DNA of 64,000 bases from RYN-230 sp963718305 (GTDB taxonomy: Bacteria; Actinomycetota; Actinomycetes; Streptosporangiales; Streptosporangiaceae). Made by a program: the position numbers and the translations under genes. The notes beneath the pieces were generated by a model. The model made no database searches. It was given only the letters and a program-made list of their open reading frames with translations, and was not told the DNA's origin. Where the stretch lies: the NCBI GenBank assembly GCA_963718305.1, contig CAVQZG010000008.1, positions 124,001 to 188,000 of the forward strand, given 5' to 3'. Positions within the stretch are counted from its first letter, which is position 1, and every line of letters begins with the position of its first letter. This document shows positions 36,267 to 44,934 of the stretch, one piece after another.

Positions 36267-37028
36267 TCACGCGCGCCTCTTGAAGGTGGCGAGCGCCCAC
36301 AGGTACCCGACGAGGGCGATCCCGGCGCACCAGGCGAGAGCGGCGGCCGCGTAGCCGCCCGACGGGGTGCCGGCGAGCAATCCACGCAACGATTCGATAA
36401 TCGGCGTGAAGGGCTGATACTCCGCGAATTGCCGGACACCCTGTCCCATCTTGTCGGCCGGCACGATCGCGCTGCTCAGGAAGGGCAGCAGGAGCAGCGG
36501 GACGACGGTCAGGCCTGCGGATTCCGGAGTCTTCGCAGCCATGCCCAGCGCGACCGTGAGCCAGGCGGCCGCGAAAGCTGCCGCCGCGACGATACCGATC
36601 GCGCCGAGCCAGTCGAGGAGGGTCGCAGGCGACCGGAACCCCAGCGCGAAGGCCATTCCGATGATGACCGCAATGGCTACCGAACTGCTCAGAATAGTGG
36701 CCATGACGTGACCGGTCAGGACGGCACCGCGGGAGACATTCATCACCTTGAACCGGTTGATGATGCCCTTCGTCATGTCGGAGTTCACGGATACCGCAGT
36801 GGCCGACAGCCCGTAGCTGATGGCCAGCAGGATCAGGCCTGGTGTTGCGTATTCGACGTAGTGTTCGCCGACATTGAATGCGCTGCCGAACACGTACACG
36901 AGGAGCAGCATGAGCACGACCGGCATCAAGGCCGCGTTGAATATCGTGACCGGATTCCGGAGGATGTGCTTGAGGTTGCGGCGCAGCATGATCCGCGAAT
37001 CGGTCAGCGGTGCTGTAGCGGTGCTCAT
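36267..37028 (-). CDS. DrrB-type ABC exporter permease
   Basis: A 253-residue ABC-2 permease with six hydrophobic segments and the family motifs GIINRFKVMNVSRGAVLTGH and FLSSAIVPADKMG. It is the membrane partner of the adjacent DrrA-type ATPase, with which it overlaps by 4 bp (start 37028, ATPase end 37025). Daunorubicin-type exporters move hydrophobic antibiotics or lipids. Confidence 0.92.
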   Translation of the reverse strand: MSTATAPLTDSRIMLRRNLKHILRNPVTIFNAALMPVVLMLLLVYVFGSAFNVGEHYVEYATPGLILLAISYGLSATAVSVNSDMTKGIINRFKVMNVSRGAVLTGHVMATILSSSVAIAVIIGMAFALGFRSPATLLDWLGAIGIVAAAAFAAAWLTVALGMAAKTPESAGLTVVPLLLLPFLSSAIVPADKMGQGVRQFAEYQPFTPIIESLRGLLAGTPSGGYAAAALAWCAGIALVGYLWALATFKRRA

Positions 37029-37969
37029 TTTGCGATGGCCTCCGTGCTTGCGTGACTGGTCAGGGCGAGGAAAACGTCATCGAGGTCCGGTGTGTGCACG
37101 GAGAACTCCTCGACGTCGATCGAATGCTCATCGAGCCGGTCCAGCAGAGCCCGCAACGATCTCGCCTTACCATCGCTGGGAACCCGCAGGGTCAGGTCCT
37201 CGTCGTCCTGCGTGGAGCCGGTCAGGACCCGCGCCGCCGCGTCGAGCTCGAGGACGTTGGTGAACTGGAGCCGGACGTGGCTGCCGGGAACCTGGCGCTT
37301 GAGTTCGCCGGGAGTGCCCTCGGCCACCAGGTGGCCCTGGTCGAGCACCGCGATCCGGCCGGCCAGCTGATCGGCTTCTTCGAGATTCTGGGTGGTGAGG
37401 AAGACGGTCACGCCGTCGGCCACCAATTCGCGGACGATGTTCCACAACGTGCGACGGCTGCGCGGATCCAGTCCCGTCGTCGGCTCGTCCAGGAAAATGA
37501 TCTGCGGCCTGGTGACCAGCGTCATCGCCAAGTCCAGCTTCCGGCGCATACCGCCGGAATAGGTCGCCGCCATCTTCTGCGCCGACTCGGCCAGATCGAA
37601 CCGTTCCAGCAGCGAGGTGACCATCCGCTTGCCCTCGGCGGCCCGCAGATGGTGCAGATCCGCCATCAGCTGCAGGTTCTCCTGCCCCGTCAGCAGATCG
37701 TCCACCGCCGCGAACTGACCGGTGACCCCGATTACCGCGCGCACCGCCCTGGCCTCGGTCGCAACATCATGCCCGGCAACGCGCACTGTCCCGCCGTCGG
37801 CCTTCATCAACGTGGTCAGCACGTTCACCGTCGTCGTCTTACCCGCGCCGTTCGGGCCGAGCAGGGAAAAGACCGTGCCCGCAGGAACCTCTAGATCGAT
37901 GCCGTCGAGGACGGTCTTGTCCCCATACGACTTCCGCAGCCCTGAGACTGCAATCGCTTGATTTCTCAT
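37025..37969 (-). CDS. DrrA-type ABC exporter ATP-binding protein
   Basis: A 314-residue ATPase. Walker A is GPNGAGKTTTVN, the signature YSGGMRRKLDLAM, Walker B IIFLDEPTTGLDPRSR, and the C-terminal DUF4162 region ends DLDDVFLALTSH. ATG 37969 (MRNQAIAVSG) was preferred to an upstream GTG at 38032 because family similarity starts there. The intervening DNA is a promoter-like array of four heptamer repeats. The promoter spacing suggests a nearly leaderless mRNA. Confidence 0.92.
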   Translation of the reverse strand: MRNQAIAVSGLRKSYGDKTVLDGIDLEVPAGTVFSLLGPNGAGKTTTVNVLTTLMKADGGTVRVAGHDVATEARAVRAVIGVTGQFAAVDDLLTGQENLQLMADLHHLRAAEGKRMVTSLLERFDLAESAQKMAATYSGGMRRKLDLAMTLVTRPQIIFLDEPTTGLDPRSRRTLWNIVRELVADGVTVFLTTQNLEEADQLAGRIAVLDQGHLVAEGTPGELKRQVPGSHVRLQFTNVLELDAAARVLTGSTQDDEDLTLRVPSDGKARSLRALLDRLDEHSIDVEEFSVHTPDLDDVFLALTSHASTEAIAK

Positions 37970-37991
37970 GCGGCCATCATCGGCACCGCCG

Positions 37992-38032
37992 CTGACACGC
38001 CCCTGACCCGCTCCTGACACGACCACTGACAC
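37992..38032 (-). promoter_or_regulatory. SARP-type box: four heptamer direct repeats
   Basis: On the leftward strand GTGTCAG, GTGTCAG, GGGTCAG and GTGTCAG start at 38032, 38020, 38009 and 37998. The pitch is 12, 11 and 11 bp, so all lie on one face of the helix. This is the classical arrangement bound by SARP/OmpR-type activators, placed about 23 bp before the DrrA start with a GATGAT-like -10 in between. The AfsR-like protein encoded at 32216 is the obvious candidate binder. Confidence 0.75.
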
Positions 38033-38069
38033 GGCGTTCTAGCTCGTAACGCCAGGTCAGGACGGTAGC

Positions 38070-39034
38070 TCAGCCAGAATGCGTGGCCTGGATCTGCTTG
38101 GCCACGGCGAGGGCCTCGTTCATGGGAACGGCGAAGCCGGTGTGGTGCAGGCCGCTGCCCGCCCCGGCCACATTGATCCCGACCGCCTGGCCGGACAGGT
38201 TCACCAGCGGCCCGCCCGTCTCTTCCCCGATTACGACCCGGGCGGTGGACACCAGGAGCCCGGAGAGCAGCTGGCCGCCGGCGGCCACCGCGCCTGCGCG
38301 GCTGGTGAGGTTCCCGATGTTCAGGGTGAAGGTCTTGGTCAGCCCGCTGCTGCCGACGGCCGTCACCGCGGCGCCCTGGCTAAGGTCCCGGGAGTTTCCC
38401 ACCGCGATCGGCCTGAAGGCCGGGCCGCCGACGATCTGCAGCAACGCCAGGTCGTAAGAGGAGTCGGTGCCCACCAGCCGGGCGGGGAAGGAGCGGCCGG
38501 ACAGCACCACGCGCACGGTCACCCGGCGGGCGCCCTGGAGGACCTGGTCGCTGGTCAGCACCAGGCCCGAGGGGGTAAGGATGAGCCCTGCGCCGGCCGG
38601 CGTGCCGCGCGGCGTGACCACGTGTACCAGGCCCGGTGCGGCCGAGGTCAGGATGTTCGCCTGGTTGTCCGCTCCGGTCCCGTCGTCGTCCTCGACGAAC
38701 ACCCGGTTCTGCCGGGGCGGGCTGGGGATCACCGAGGACGCCCGGGCTGGGCCGGACAGGCCGCCCGTCGCGGCGAACGCGGCGAAGGCGACGACGGCGG
38801 CGGCCGCAGCCGCACCGATCCCCAGGGCCAGCCGGCCCGGGCGCGACCACCCGGTCTGCGGCCGCGCTCCCGGGGCGGCCGCGGCACGCGGGCACCCGGT
38901 GAGGCGCTCTCCGTAGTACCGTGCGGAGCATTCTGCGCGGCGCCGTCTGCCGGGGCTGCCGGCCCGGCGGGCACCTCCGGCCCGGCTGGGCTCTCCGCCT
39001 CGGTCTGGTCGTGCTCCCTGCTCTTGTCCTGCAT
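38070..39034 (-). pseudogene. Trypsin-fold (S1C-like) membrane protein lacking catalytic residues; frame break
   Basis: ATG 39034 (MQDKSREHDQTEAES, GGAGGAG site) opens an acidic Pro-rich cytoplasmic leader. Near 38870 coding moves by one base into the frame with a membrane helix (LALGIGAAAAAAVVAFAAFA) and a trypsin-like domain ending at 38070. In that domain the usual catalytic His position reads LTSDQVLQG (Gln), the Asp remains in YDLALLQI, and the nucleophile motif is EETGGPLVN (Thr for Ser). It is therefore probably a non-proteolytic, anchored trypsin-fold protein. The frame break may be an indel error. Confidence 0.7.
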
Positions 39035-39088
39035 TGCTTCCTGCTCCTCCAGCTGTCTCCCGGGTTCCGCAGAACCGCGACGAAAAAG

Positions 39089-39126
39089 GTGCGGTGGCCT
39101 CCCAGGACTTCTGGAGGCCACCGCAC
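39089..39126 (-). terminator. Intrinsic terminator of paralogue B gene
   Basis: A perfect 14-bp stem (39089-39102 with 39113-39126) and a 10-nt loop. On the leftward strand the stem is followed by CTTTTTC. It lies about 30 bp past the stop of the 39158-40909 gene and before the trypsin-fold gene. Confidence 0.85.
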
Positions 39127-39157
39127 CCTGGGGTTACCCGACGTCAGGGAAGGGTCA

Positions 39158-40909
39158 TTACATCCCCGACGGGTCCATCAGGTGGCGACGACCGCCGCGC
39201 CCGATCCGATGCCTGGCCGGAGGCATCTTGGTGCCGGTCGCGCCGGTGCCCGCCGCCGTCGTGGCGGTGGCCTTCTGCTGGGTGACGTTGAACGTCGCGG
39301 CGGTGGCCACGCCGTTCCCGTCGAGGGTGACCGTCACCGGGTTCGTCAGCCCGAAGTTCTGGCAGTTGAGGTTGGTGAAGGACATGTTCAGCCGGTTGGC
39401 CAGGAAGGTCAGCAGGTTGTTCCCCACCGCCGGGACCGGCGAGGTGCCGGTGGCCAGCAGCGTCTGGTTGTTCTGCAGGAACGGGGTCTGCACGTTGACC
39501 ATGTTCTGGCAGTAGTTCGCCGGGCTGTCGGCCGCATCGTTGGCCGCGGAGACCGGCGCCTGGCCCACATTGGAACGGTAGAGGTTGGTCTTGGTCACGC
39601 TGAAGGCGTTGTTGACCAGGACCATCTCGTCGTTCTCCGGGATCAGGGCGACGGGGGCCGTCTGGTTCTTGGCCGCGGACAGCTCGTTGAGCGCCTGCGA
39701 GGTGCTGGGCGTCCCGGCCTGGGACAGGTCAGGCGCCGTGAAGGACGTGCAGCCAAGCGTCGGGTCCAGGAAGTCGGAGATGAGCGCGTTGTCACTCCCG
39801 TTGACCGCCTTGGTGGCCCCGGCCAGGTTCGCCGTGTTGGCCGCGTTGAACTGTGCTGTCTGGCCATTGGCGGTCACCAGGTAGATCGAGGTGACGTTGT
39901 CACTCTGGTCCTGGTCGATCATGTTGAAGTTGCGGACCGTCGGGCAGGCCACACCGGCCGCCTTCGTGGCCGTGCCCGTCGCGGGCACGACCAGCCTGCC
40001 AGCCGCCTCGGCCCGGAACGCGGCCCGGAAGAAGCCGGTGCCGTTGCAGAACGACACCTGGCCGAAGTCCGACCCGGCGCCTAGCCCGTTCACGCAGCGG
40101 CCCTGGGCCAGCGCGGTCGGGGTGGCCCCGACCTGAGTCAGATCGGTGCCATTGAACCCGACGTCGATCGTGACCACGGCACCCGCCGGCAGTGTAGGCA
40201 CCACCGGCGCCACAGCCGCGGTCGTGCCCTGGGTGATCACCAGCGGCTCGTAAACCGACAGCGCGCCAGTGGCCGGGTTCAGGATGGTCGCCTGGACGAA
40301 CGCGCCAAGAGCCGCCGAGTTGGCCATCGTGCAGCCGGACTGCGCCGGCGTCATGCCAGCCGGGCCTTCCAGCTGCCACGGCGTGGCCAGCCCCTGCGCA
40401 CTGAGCGGGTTGGCCGGCACGATGATGCGGCAGTTCATGTTGGTCGCGGCGGCAGCCGCGGTCGCGGTAGCCGTCGGCGTGGCGGTCGCTGCGGTGGTCC
40501 CGGTCGCCGTGGGACAGATCGTCGGCGCAGCCGCCGCGGTCGCTGCCGTCGTCGCCGCGGCGGTGGCCGTGGCTGCCGTGGTCGCCGCGGCGGTGGCGGG
40601 CGCGGTCGCGACCGGCGTGGCCACGGTCCCGCTGGGGGTGGGAGCCACGGCGGCCGTGCTGGCGGGGGCGGCTGCGGCTGCCGCGGTCGCCGTGGTCGCG
40701 GCGGCTGTGCTGGTCGCCGACGGCGTGGCGCAGGTCCCGGCCACGTTGGCGGCGTTGCTCGCGCCGAACACGCTGCCCACGTTCGGAATCAGCAACGCCC
40801 CGCCGACCCCGCCCACCACGGCCACGGCCCCGACTATCGCAAGGAGCCGGGTCCGTGACCGCGGCTCAAACTTGCGATCATGGTTAAAGACTCTTCTTCT
40901 GTACGACAC
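39158..40909 (-). CDS. Secreted/anchored eight-cysteine protein, paralogue B
   Basis: 583 residues with the same plan as the 30006-31535 protein. The N-terminus is basic, with a membrane/signal segment (about 22-45). A longer Thr/Ala stalk (about 55-150) contains two extra cysteines. The same exported domain shares all eight cysteines plus GCTMAN, NMIDQDQSDNVT, FLDPTLGCT, LFLQNN-like FLQNNQTLLATGTSP and LNCQNFGLTNPVTVTLDG. The C-terminus ends in a basic HRIGRGGRRHL tail. GTG 40909 follows AAAGGGAACG. No family or function recognised. Confidence 0.75.
   Translation of the reverse strand: MSYRRRVFNHDRKFEPRSRTRLLAIVGAVAVVGGVGGALLIPNVGSVFGASNAANVAGTCATPSATSTAAATTATAAAAAAPASTAAVAPTPSGTVATPVATAPATAAATTAATATAAATTAATAAAAPTICPTATGTTAATATPTATATAAAAATNMNCRIIVPANPLSAQGLATPWQLEGPAGMTPAQSGCTMANSAALGAFVQATILNPATGALSVYEPLVITQGTTAAVAPVVPTLPAGAVVTIDVGFNGTDLTQVGATPTALAQGRCVNGLGAGSDFGQVSFCNGTGFFRAAFRAEAAGRLVVPATGTATKAAGVACPTVRNFNMIDQDQSDNVTSIYLVTANGQTAQFNAANTANLAGATKAVNGSDNALISDFLDPTLGCTSFTAPDLSQAGTPSTSQALNELSAAKNQTAPVALIPENDEMVLVNNAFSVTKTNLYRSNVGQAPVSAANDAADSPANYCQNMVNVQTPFLQNNQTLLATGTSPVPAVGNNLLTFLANRLNMSFTNLNCQNFGLTNPVTVTLDGNGVATAATFNVTQQKATATTAAGTGATGTKMPPARHRIGRGGRRHLMDPSGM
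39297..39512 (-). repeat. Long near-identical repeat, copy 2 (paralogue B 3' part)
   Basis: Partner of 30118-30333, roughly 96% identical by eye over about 215 bp. A further 36-bp identical block lies near 39899, against 30719 in the other copy. Confidence 0.75.
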
Positions 40910-41381
40910 GACACCGTTCCCTTTTTATCGGGTATATCGCTCCCGAGCGATCACAGTAGCCCTGCCGTTGTGTCCGGTGAGACAGTTCCAAGATTTTCTT
41001 AGTTTTGACCGTCATACGGCCATAGACAAATCAGAGGGAAGCAGCATAGTCCCAGCTCAGCGGCCTGTTGATCAAGCTCTGAGAAGCGCTGTCAAGACGC
41101 AGCACAGTGACCGTAATAACTCTGTAAGAAATGGCCGCGAAGGCGGCCGCAGCGCCAGTCGGCTGCCCGATAACGCCAGGATCGAGAATAGCGGAATGGG
41201 CAATGCCAAGAAGGCGGCTTCCGGGGCACTGTGCGCCGCGGCAGCCGCCGACACCATCGTCATCTGCTTACGCTGATACACGGACCGCCGCGCGCGCCGG
41301 TTCATCGCACGCGGCGCCGGCCCGGCGGGGTGGGCAGGCGCGATCGCGGGCGGCCCGCCACCCGCAGGCTGTGACCAGGGA
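40910..41381. other. Intergenic region
   Basis: About 470 bp, AT-rich near 40915-41120, containing the promoter side of the paralogue B gene. No gene, hairpin with T-run or obvious repeat seen. Confidence 0.5.
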
Positions 41382-42221
41382 CTACTTGACCGAGCCCGCC
41401 GTCATGCCCGCCACCAGGAAACGCTGCAGCAACAGGAAGCCCACCACGATCGGCACGCTGACGGTGAGCGACGCGGCCATGATCTGGTTCCAGTAGACCT
41501 GGTTCTGGGTGGCGTAACCCTGCAGCCCGACCGCGAGCGTCCGGGTCGAGTCGTTGGTGAGCACGGAGGCGAAGAGCATCTCGCTCCAGGCGGTCATGAA
41601 CGCGTAGATGCCCACCGCGACGATGCCCGGGATCGCCGCCGGGATGACCACGCGGATGAACGCCCCGAGCGGCCCGGTGCCGTCCACGGTGGCCGCCTCA
41701 TCGAGCTCACGCGGGATGGTGTCCAGGTACGCGGCCAGCATCCAGATGGCAAACGGCAGCGTGAACGTCATGTAGGTGATGATCAGGCCGGTCCGGCTGC
41801 CGTACAGGTTGATGCCGGTGTCCTGGCTGAGGTTGACGAAGATCACGAACAGCGGGAGCAGGAACAGGATGCCGGGGAACATCTGGGTGGACAGGATCGT
41901 GATGGAGAAGACCTGCCGCCCGTGGAACCGGTACCGGCTGACCGCGTACGCGGCCAGCAGCGCCACGATCACCGAGGCCACCGACGCTACCGAGCAGACG
42001 ATCAGGCTGTTCTCCAGGTAGGTCAGCAGCGGGATGGTCTGCCACATATCGATGAACGGCGAGAAGGTCAGGTGGCTGGGAATCCACCGGAACGCGCCCT
42101 CGACGTCCGGGAGCGGCTTCAGCGACGCGGTGAGCATGACGTACACCGGCGCGATCGCGAACAGGCCGAGCAGCGTCAGGACGATCACCCGGGCCCACCG
42201 GAACCAGGCTGGCTCATGCAT
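41382..42221 (-). CDS. Sugar ABC transporter permease (MalG-type)
   Basis: A 279-residue inner-membrane component of a CUT1 carbohydrate importer. It has six hydrophobic segments and an EAA loop (ELDEAATVDGTGPLGAFIRVVIP) that docks onto the ATPase. The family end FLLLQRFLVAGMTAGSVK is present. It overlaps the MalF-type gene by 8 bp. No ATPase gene is present in the locus, so a shared MsiK-like ATPase is likely. Confidence 0.93.
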   Translation of the reverse strand: MHEPAWFRWARVIVLTLLGLFAIAPVYVMLTASLKPLPDVEGAFRWIPSHLTFSPFIDMWQTIPLLTYLENSLIVCSVASVASVIVALLAAYAVSRYRFHGRQVFSITILSTQMFPGILFLLPLFVIFVNLSQDTGINLYGSRTGLIITYMTFTLPFAIWMLAAYLDTIPRELDEAATVDGTGPLGAFIRVVIPAAIPGIVAVGIYAFMTAWSEMLFASVLTNDSTRTLAVGLQGYATQNQVYWNQIMAASLTVSVPIVVGFLLLQRFLVAGMTAGSVK

Positions 42222-43182
42222 GGCGGGCCCCCCGTCTCCCGAGCGCCAGGTACACCAGGGTCACCAGCAGCAGGAACAGCAGTAGCAGCACGGACATGGC
42301 GGACCCGGTGCCGAAGTTCCAGCTGACGAACGAGTTCTCGTAGATGTGAATGGAGATGATGTCGGCCTGGGTCGGCGGGGCCGAGCCGAACAGCGTGAAC
42401 GGCACCGAGAAGTCGTTGAACGTCCACAGGAAGAGAACCAGCAGCAGGACCCGGTTGACCGGCCGGATCAGCGGCAGGGTCACGTGCCGTACCTGGCCCA
42501 GGAGGCCGGCGCCGTCCAGCGACGCCGCCTCGTACAGGTCGGCCGGGATGCTCTGCAGGCCTGCCGTGAGGATCAGGAACGCGAACGGCCAGGTGCGCCA
42601 GAGCTGCACGACCACCAGCGACCAGAAACTGTCCTGCCCGATCAGCCAGAACGGCCGGGATCCGACCAGATGCAGGGACAGCAGCAGCTGGTTCACCATG
42701 CCGGTGTCCCGCTGCAGCATGAAGTTCCAGGTGATGACCGAGGCGAAGACCGGCAGCGCATACGGGATGAGGAACAGGGTGCGGACCGCACCCCGGCCCC
42801 GGAAGGCCCGCTGCGTGAAGACCGCGGCCGCCATGCCGAACAGCCAGGCCGCGGCCAGGACGATGAGCGTGTAGATGATCGTGACGGTGAACGAGTGCAG
42901 CAGGGCCTGCCCGGTCGCCGAGGAGAAGTTCACCGCGACCGCGTAGTTGCTGAACCCCGCGAACGGGGCGGCCCGCCAGTTCCTCAGGTAGAACAAGGTC
43001 AGCTGCAGGAAGCTGATCCCTACCCCGGCCAGCATCGGGACGATGTGGATAAGCAGTTCCAGCGCAATCGCGGGGATCAGCAGGATGTAGGGCAGCGATC
43101 CGCGCCGCCACCACCGCCGCTTGGGCGGTGACGACGGCGCGGACGCGGTGACACCCTGTTCGACCCGGATGGTGTCAACCAC
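42214..43182 (-). CDS. Sugar ABC transporter permease (MalF-type)
   Basis: A 322-residue permease with a cytoplasmic leader, about six membrane segments and the EAA motif DLYEAASLDGAGLLGQVRHVTLP. It is co-transcribed with the binding-protein gene upstream (6 bp gap) and the MalG-type gene downstream. Confidence 0.93.
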   Translation of the reverse strand: MVDTIRVEQGVTASAPSSPPKRRWWRRGSLPYILLIPAIALELLIHIVPMLAGVGISFLQLTLFYLRNWRAAPFAGFSNYAVAVNFSSATGQALLHSFTVTIIYTLIVLAAAWLFGMAAAVFTQRAFRGRGAVRTLFLIPYALPVFASVITWNFMLQRDTGMVNQLLLSLHLVGSRPFWLIGQDSFWSLVVVQLWRTWPFAFLILTAGLQSIPADLYEAASLDGAGLLGQVRHVTLPLIRPVNRVLLLVLFLWTFNDFSVPFTLFGSAPPTQADIISIHIYENSFVSWNFGTGSAMSVLLLLFLLLVTLVYLALGRRGARHA

Positions 43183-43188
43183 CAGGGG

Positions 43189-44502
43189 TCAGCCTCCTAG
43201 CTGTTGCTGAGCCTGGCTGAGTGCCTGCCCGATCATGGCGCTGGTAACAGTCTTGCCGGTGGCCGCGCTGGCGTACAGGTGGATGATCGCGGTGCCGACC
43301 GCGGTCTCGAACTGGCTCTCCGAGGCCACCGCGGGCATGGGCGCGGCGGTCGTGGACAGGATGCTGCGGAACGTCTTCACGGCCGGGGTGTTGAAGGCCG
43401 GGTCGGTGTAGGCGGCCTGGACCGTGGGCAGCGAGCCGTAGGTACCGTTCAGGCTCTCCTGTGTCGGCGTGCTGGTCATGAACTTCACGAACTTCTCCGC
43501 GGCGGACAGGTTCTTGCTGTCCTTGAAGATCGCGATGTTGATGCCCGCCACCATGCTGGTGACCTTCTTGCCGCCGGCCGGCACCGGGGCGGGCAGCGGC
43601 AGCGGCGCGACGCCGATGTCCGAGGCCTTCATGCCCAGCTTGGCCAGCGACCCGGAGGCCGTCTGCCAGAAGACCATGGCGGCCTTCCCGGTGGCGTAGT
43701 CGGTGAGCGCCTCAGTGCCCTTGGAGTACTGCGCGTCGCTCGTATTGGCGATCTTGTCGGTCTGCATGAAGTCGATCATCTGCTTGACCGCGGCCACGTT
43801 CTGCGGGGTGTCGAACGTGGGCTTGCCCGCGGAGTCGTAGAACGACCCGCCCTGCTGCTGGCTGAGCTCGAACGCCAGGTGGACGTTCTCCGGGATCTGG
43901 CCGGCCTCGAGGGTCAGCCCGTAGTGCCCGCCCTTGGTCAGCTTCTTGGCGTCCGCGACGAACTCGGTCCAGGTCGCGGGCGGCGCGCTGATGCCCGCCG
44001 CCGCGAACTCGGCCTTGTTGTAATACAGGCCGTAGGCCGTGCTGTAGAGCGGGACGGCGGTCGGCGGCTGGCCGGCCGCGCCGGTGGCCGACAGGCTGCC
44101 GGCCAGGAACCGGCTGGACCCGCCGATCTGGTTCATGACCGACGAGGTGAAGGGCAGGAACGCGCCGGTCGCCTGGAGCGACGCGGACCAGGTGTTGCCG
44201 ATGTTGAGGACGTCAGGGCCCTTGCCGGACACCGTGGCCGCCGTGATCTGGTTGAGCAAGGTCGTCCACGGGATCACCTGGACCTTGACCTTGATGCCGG
44301 TCTGCTTGGTGAATTTCGCGATCTCCGGGGCCAGGACCTGCTGGTCGTCCTGCAGGCTGGTGCCCTGGTTGCTGGCCCAGTAGGTGAGCGTCGGATGCGC
44401 GGATGCACTGGAATTCGAACCGCTGCTGCCGCAGGCAGCGAGGGACAGGGCCGCCGCCGCGGCGGCGGCGCAGGCCAGGGTCAACAGCTTCGTCGGTCTC
44501 AT
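43189..44502 (-). CDS. Sugar ABC transporter substrate-binding lipoprotein
   Basis: A 437-residue extracytoplasmic binding protein. The lipoprotein signal peptide ends LSLAAC with lipidated Cys24. The family-1 solute-binding pattern includes IPWTTLLNQITAATVSGKGPDVLNIG and the C-terminal KFMTSTPTQESLNGTYGSLP. It is first in the importer operon, divergent from the ROK regulator. With the nearby GH1 enzyme the substrate is probably a beta-glucoside such as cellobiose. Confidence 0.93.
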   Translation of the reverse strand: MRPTKLLTLACAAAAAAALSLAACGSSGSNSSASAHPTLTYWASNQGTSLQDDQQVLAPEIAKFTKQTGIKVKVQVIPWTTLLNQITAATVSGKGPDVLNIGNTWSASLQATGAFLPFTSSVMNQIGGSSRFLAGSLSATGAAGQPPTAVPLYSTAYGLYYNKAEFAAAGISAPPATWTEFVADAKKLTKGGHYGLTLEAGQIPENVHLAFELSQQQGGSFYDSAGKPTFDTPQNVAAVKQMIDFMQTDKIANTSDAQYSKGTEALTDYATGKAAMVFWQTASGSLAKLGMKASDIGVAPLPLPAPVPAGGKKVTSMVAGINIAIFKDSKNLSAAEKFVKFMTSTPTQESLNGTYGSLPTVQAAYTDPAFNTPAVKTFRSILSTTAAPMPAVASESQFETAVGTAIIHLYASAATGKTVTSAMIGQALSQAQQQLGG

Positions 44503-44934
44503 GTGGTGTCCTTCCAGGGGTTCGTCGCGAGCACACCACGGGTCTCGCGCCGGGCCTCGTCCGGGAGTCGTGCCGAAATAGTGCCGGAATCGTGTGGTAG
44601 AGAAGCAGGGGGCTCGAAGGATCTTTTACATCTTCCTATAAGGCGTAAATTATGGAGCCCGGCTGGCAGTGTCAATGTCGGGACCATCTCCGTTCCCGTT
44701 TCGTTACCTACCTGTCACTCTCCCCCCGGCCGGGGCCACGGAGCCGGCCGGCGTGGGCGCCCCCGCGGGTCTGCGCCGCGGCTGCGGGAGCCCCGCCCAG
44801 GCACACCCCGGGCTGTCCGGCAACTAGGGCGCGACTCGCCGCTGGTCCTGCGTCCGCGCCGGCTTATTCCGGGCCGTAAAATAGCGGGGTCAGCAGCCGC
44901 ATCGTCGCGGTTCCTCCCTCGGTGAGGCAGGTCG
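44503..44934. promoter_or_regulatory. Divergent promoter region of importer operon and ROK gene
   Basis: About 430 bp, GC-rich except for a strongly AT-rich patch at 44620-44655. The patch contains an imperfect tttac-N15-gtaaa inverted repeat (44625-44649) and is a candidate promoter/operator for the leftward sugar operon. Assignment to the ROK protein is inference. Confidence 0.35.
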
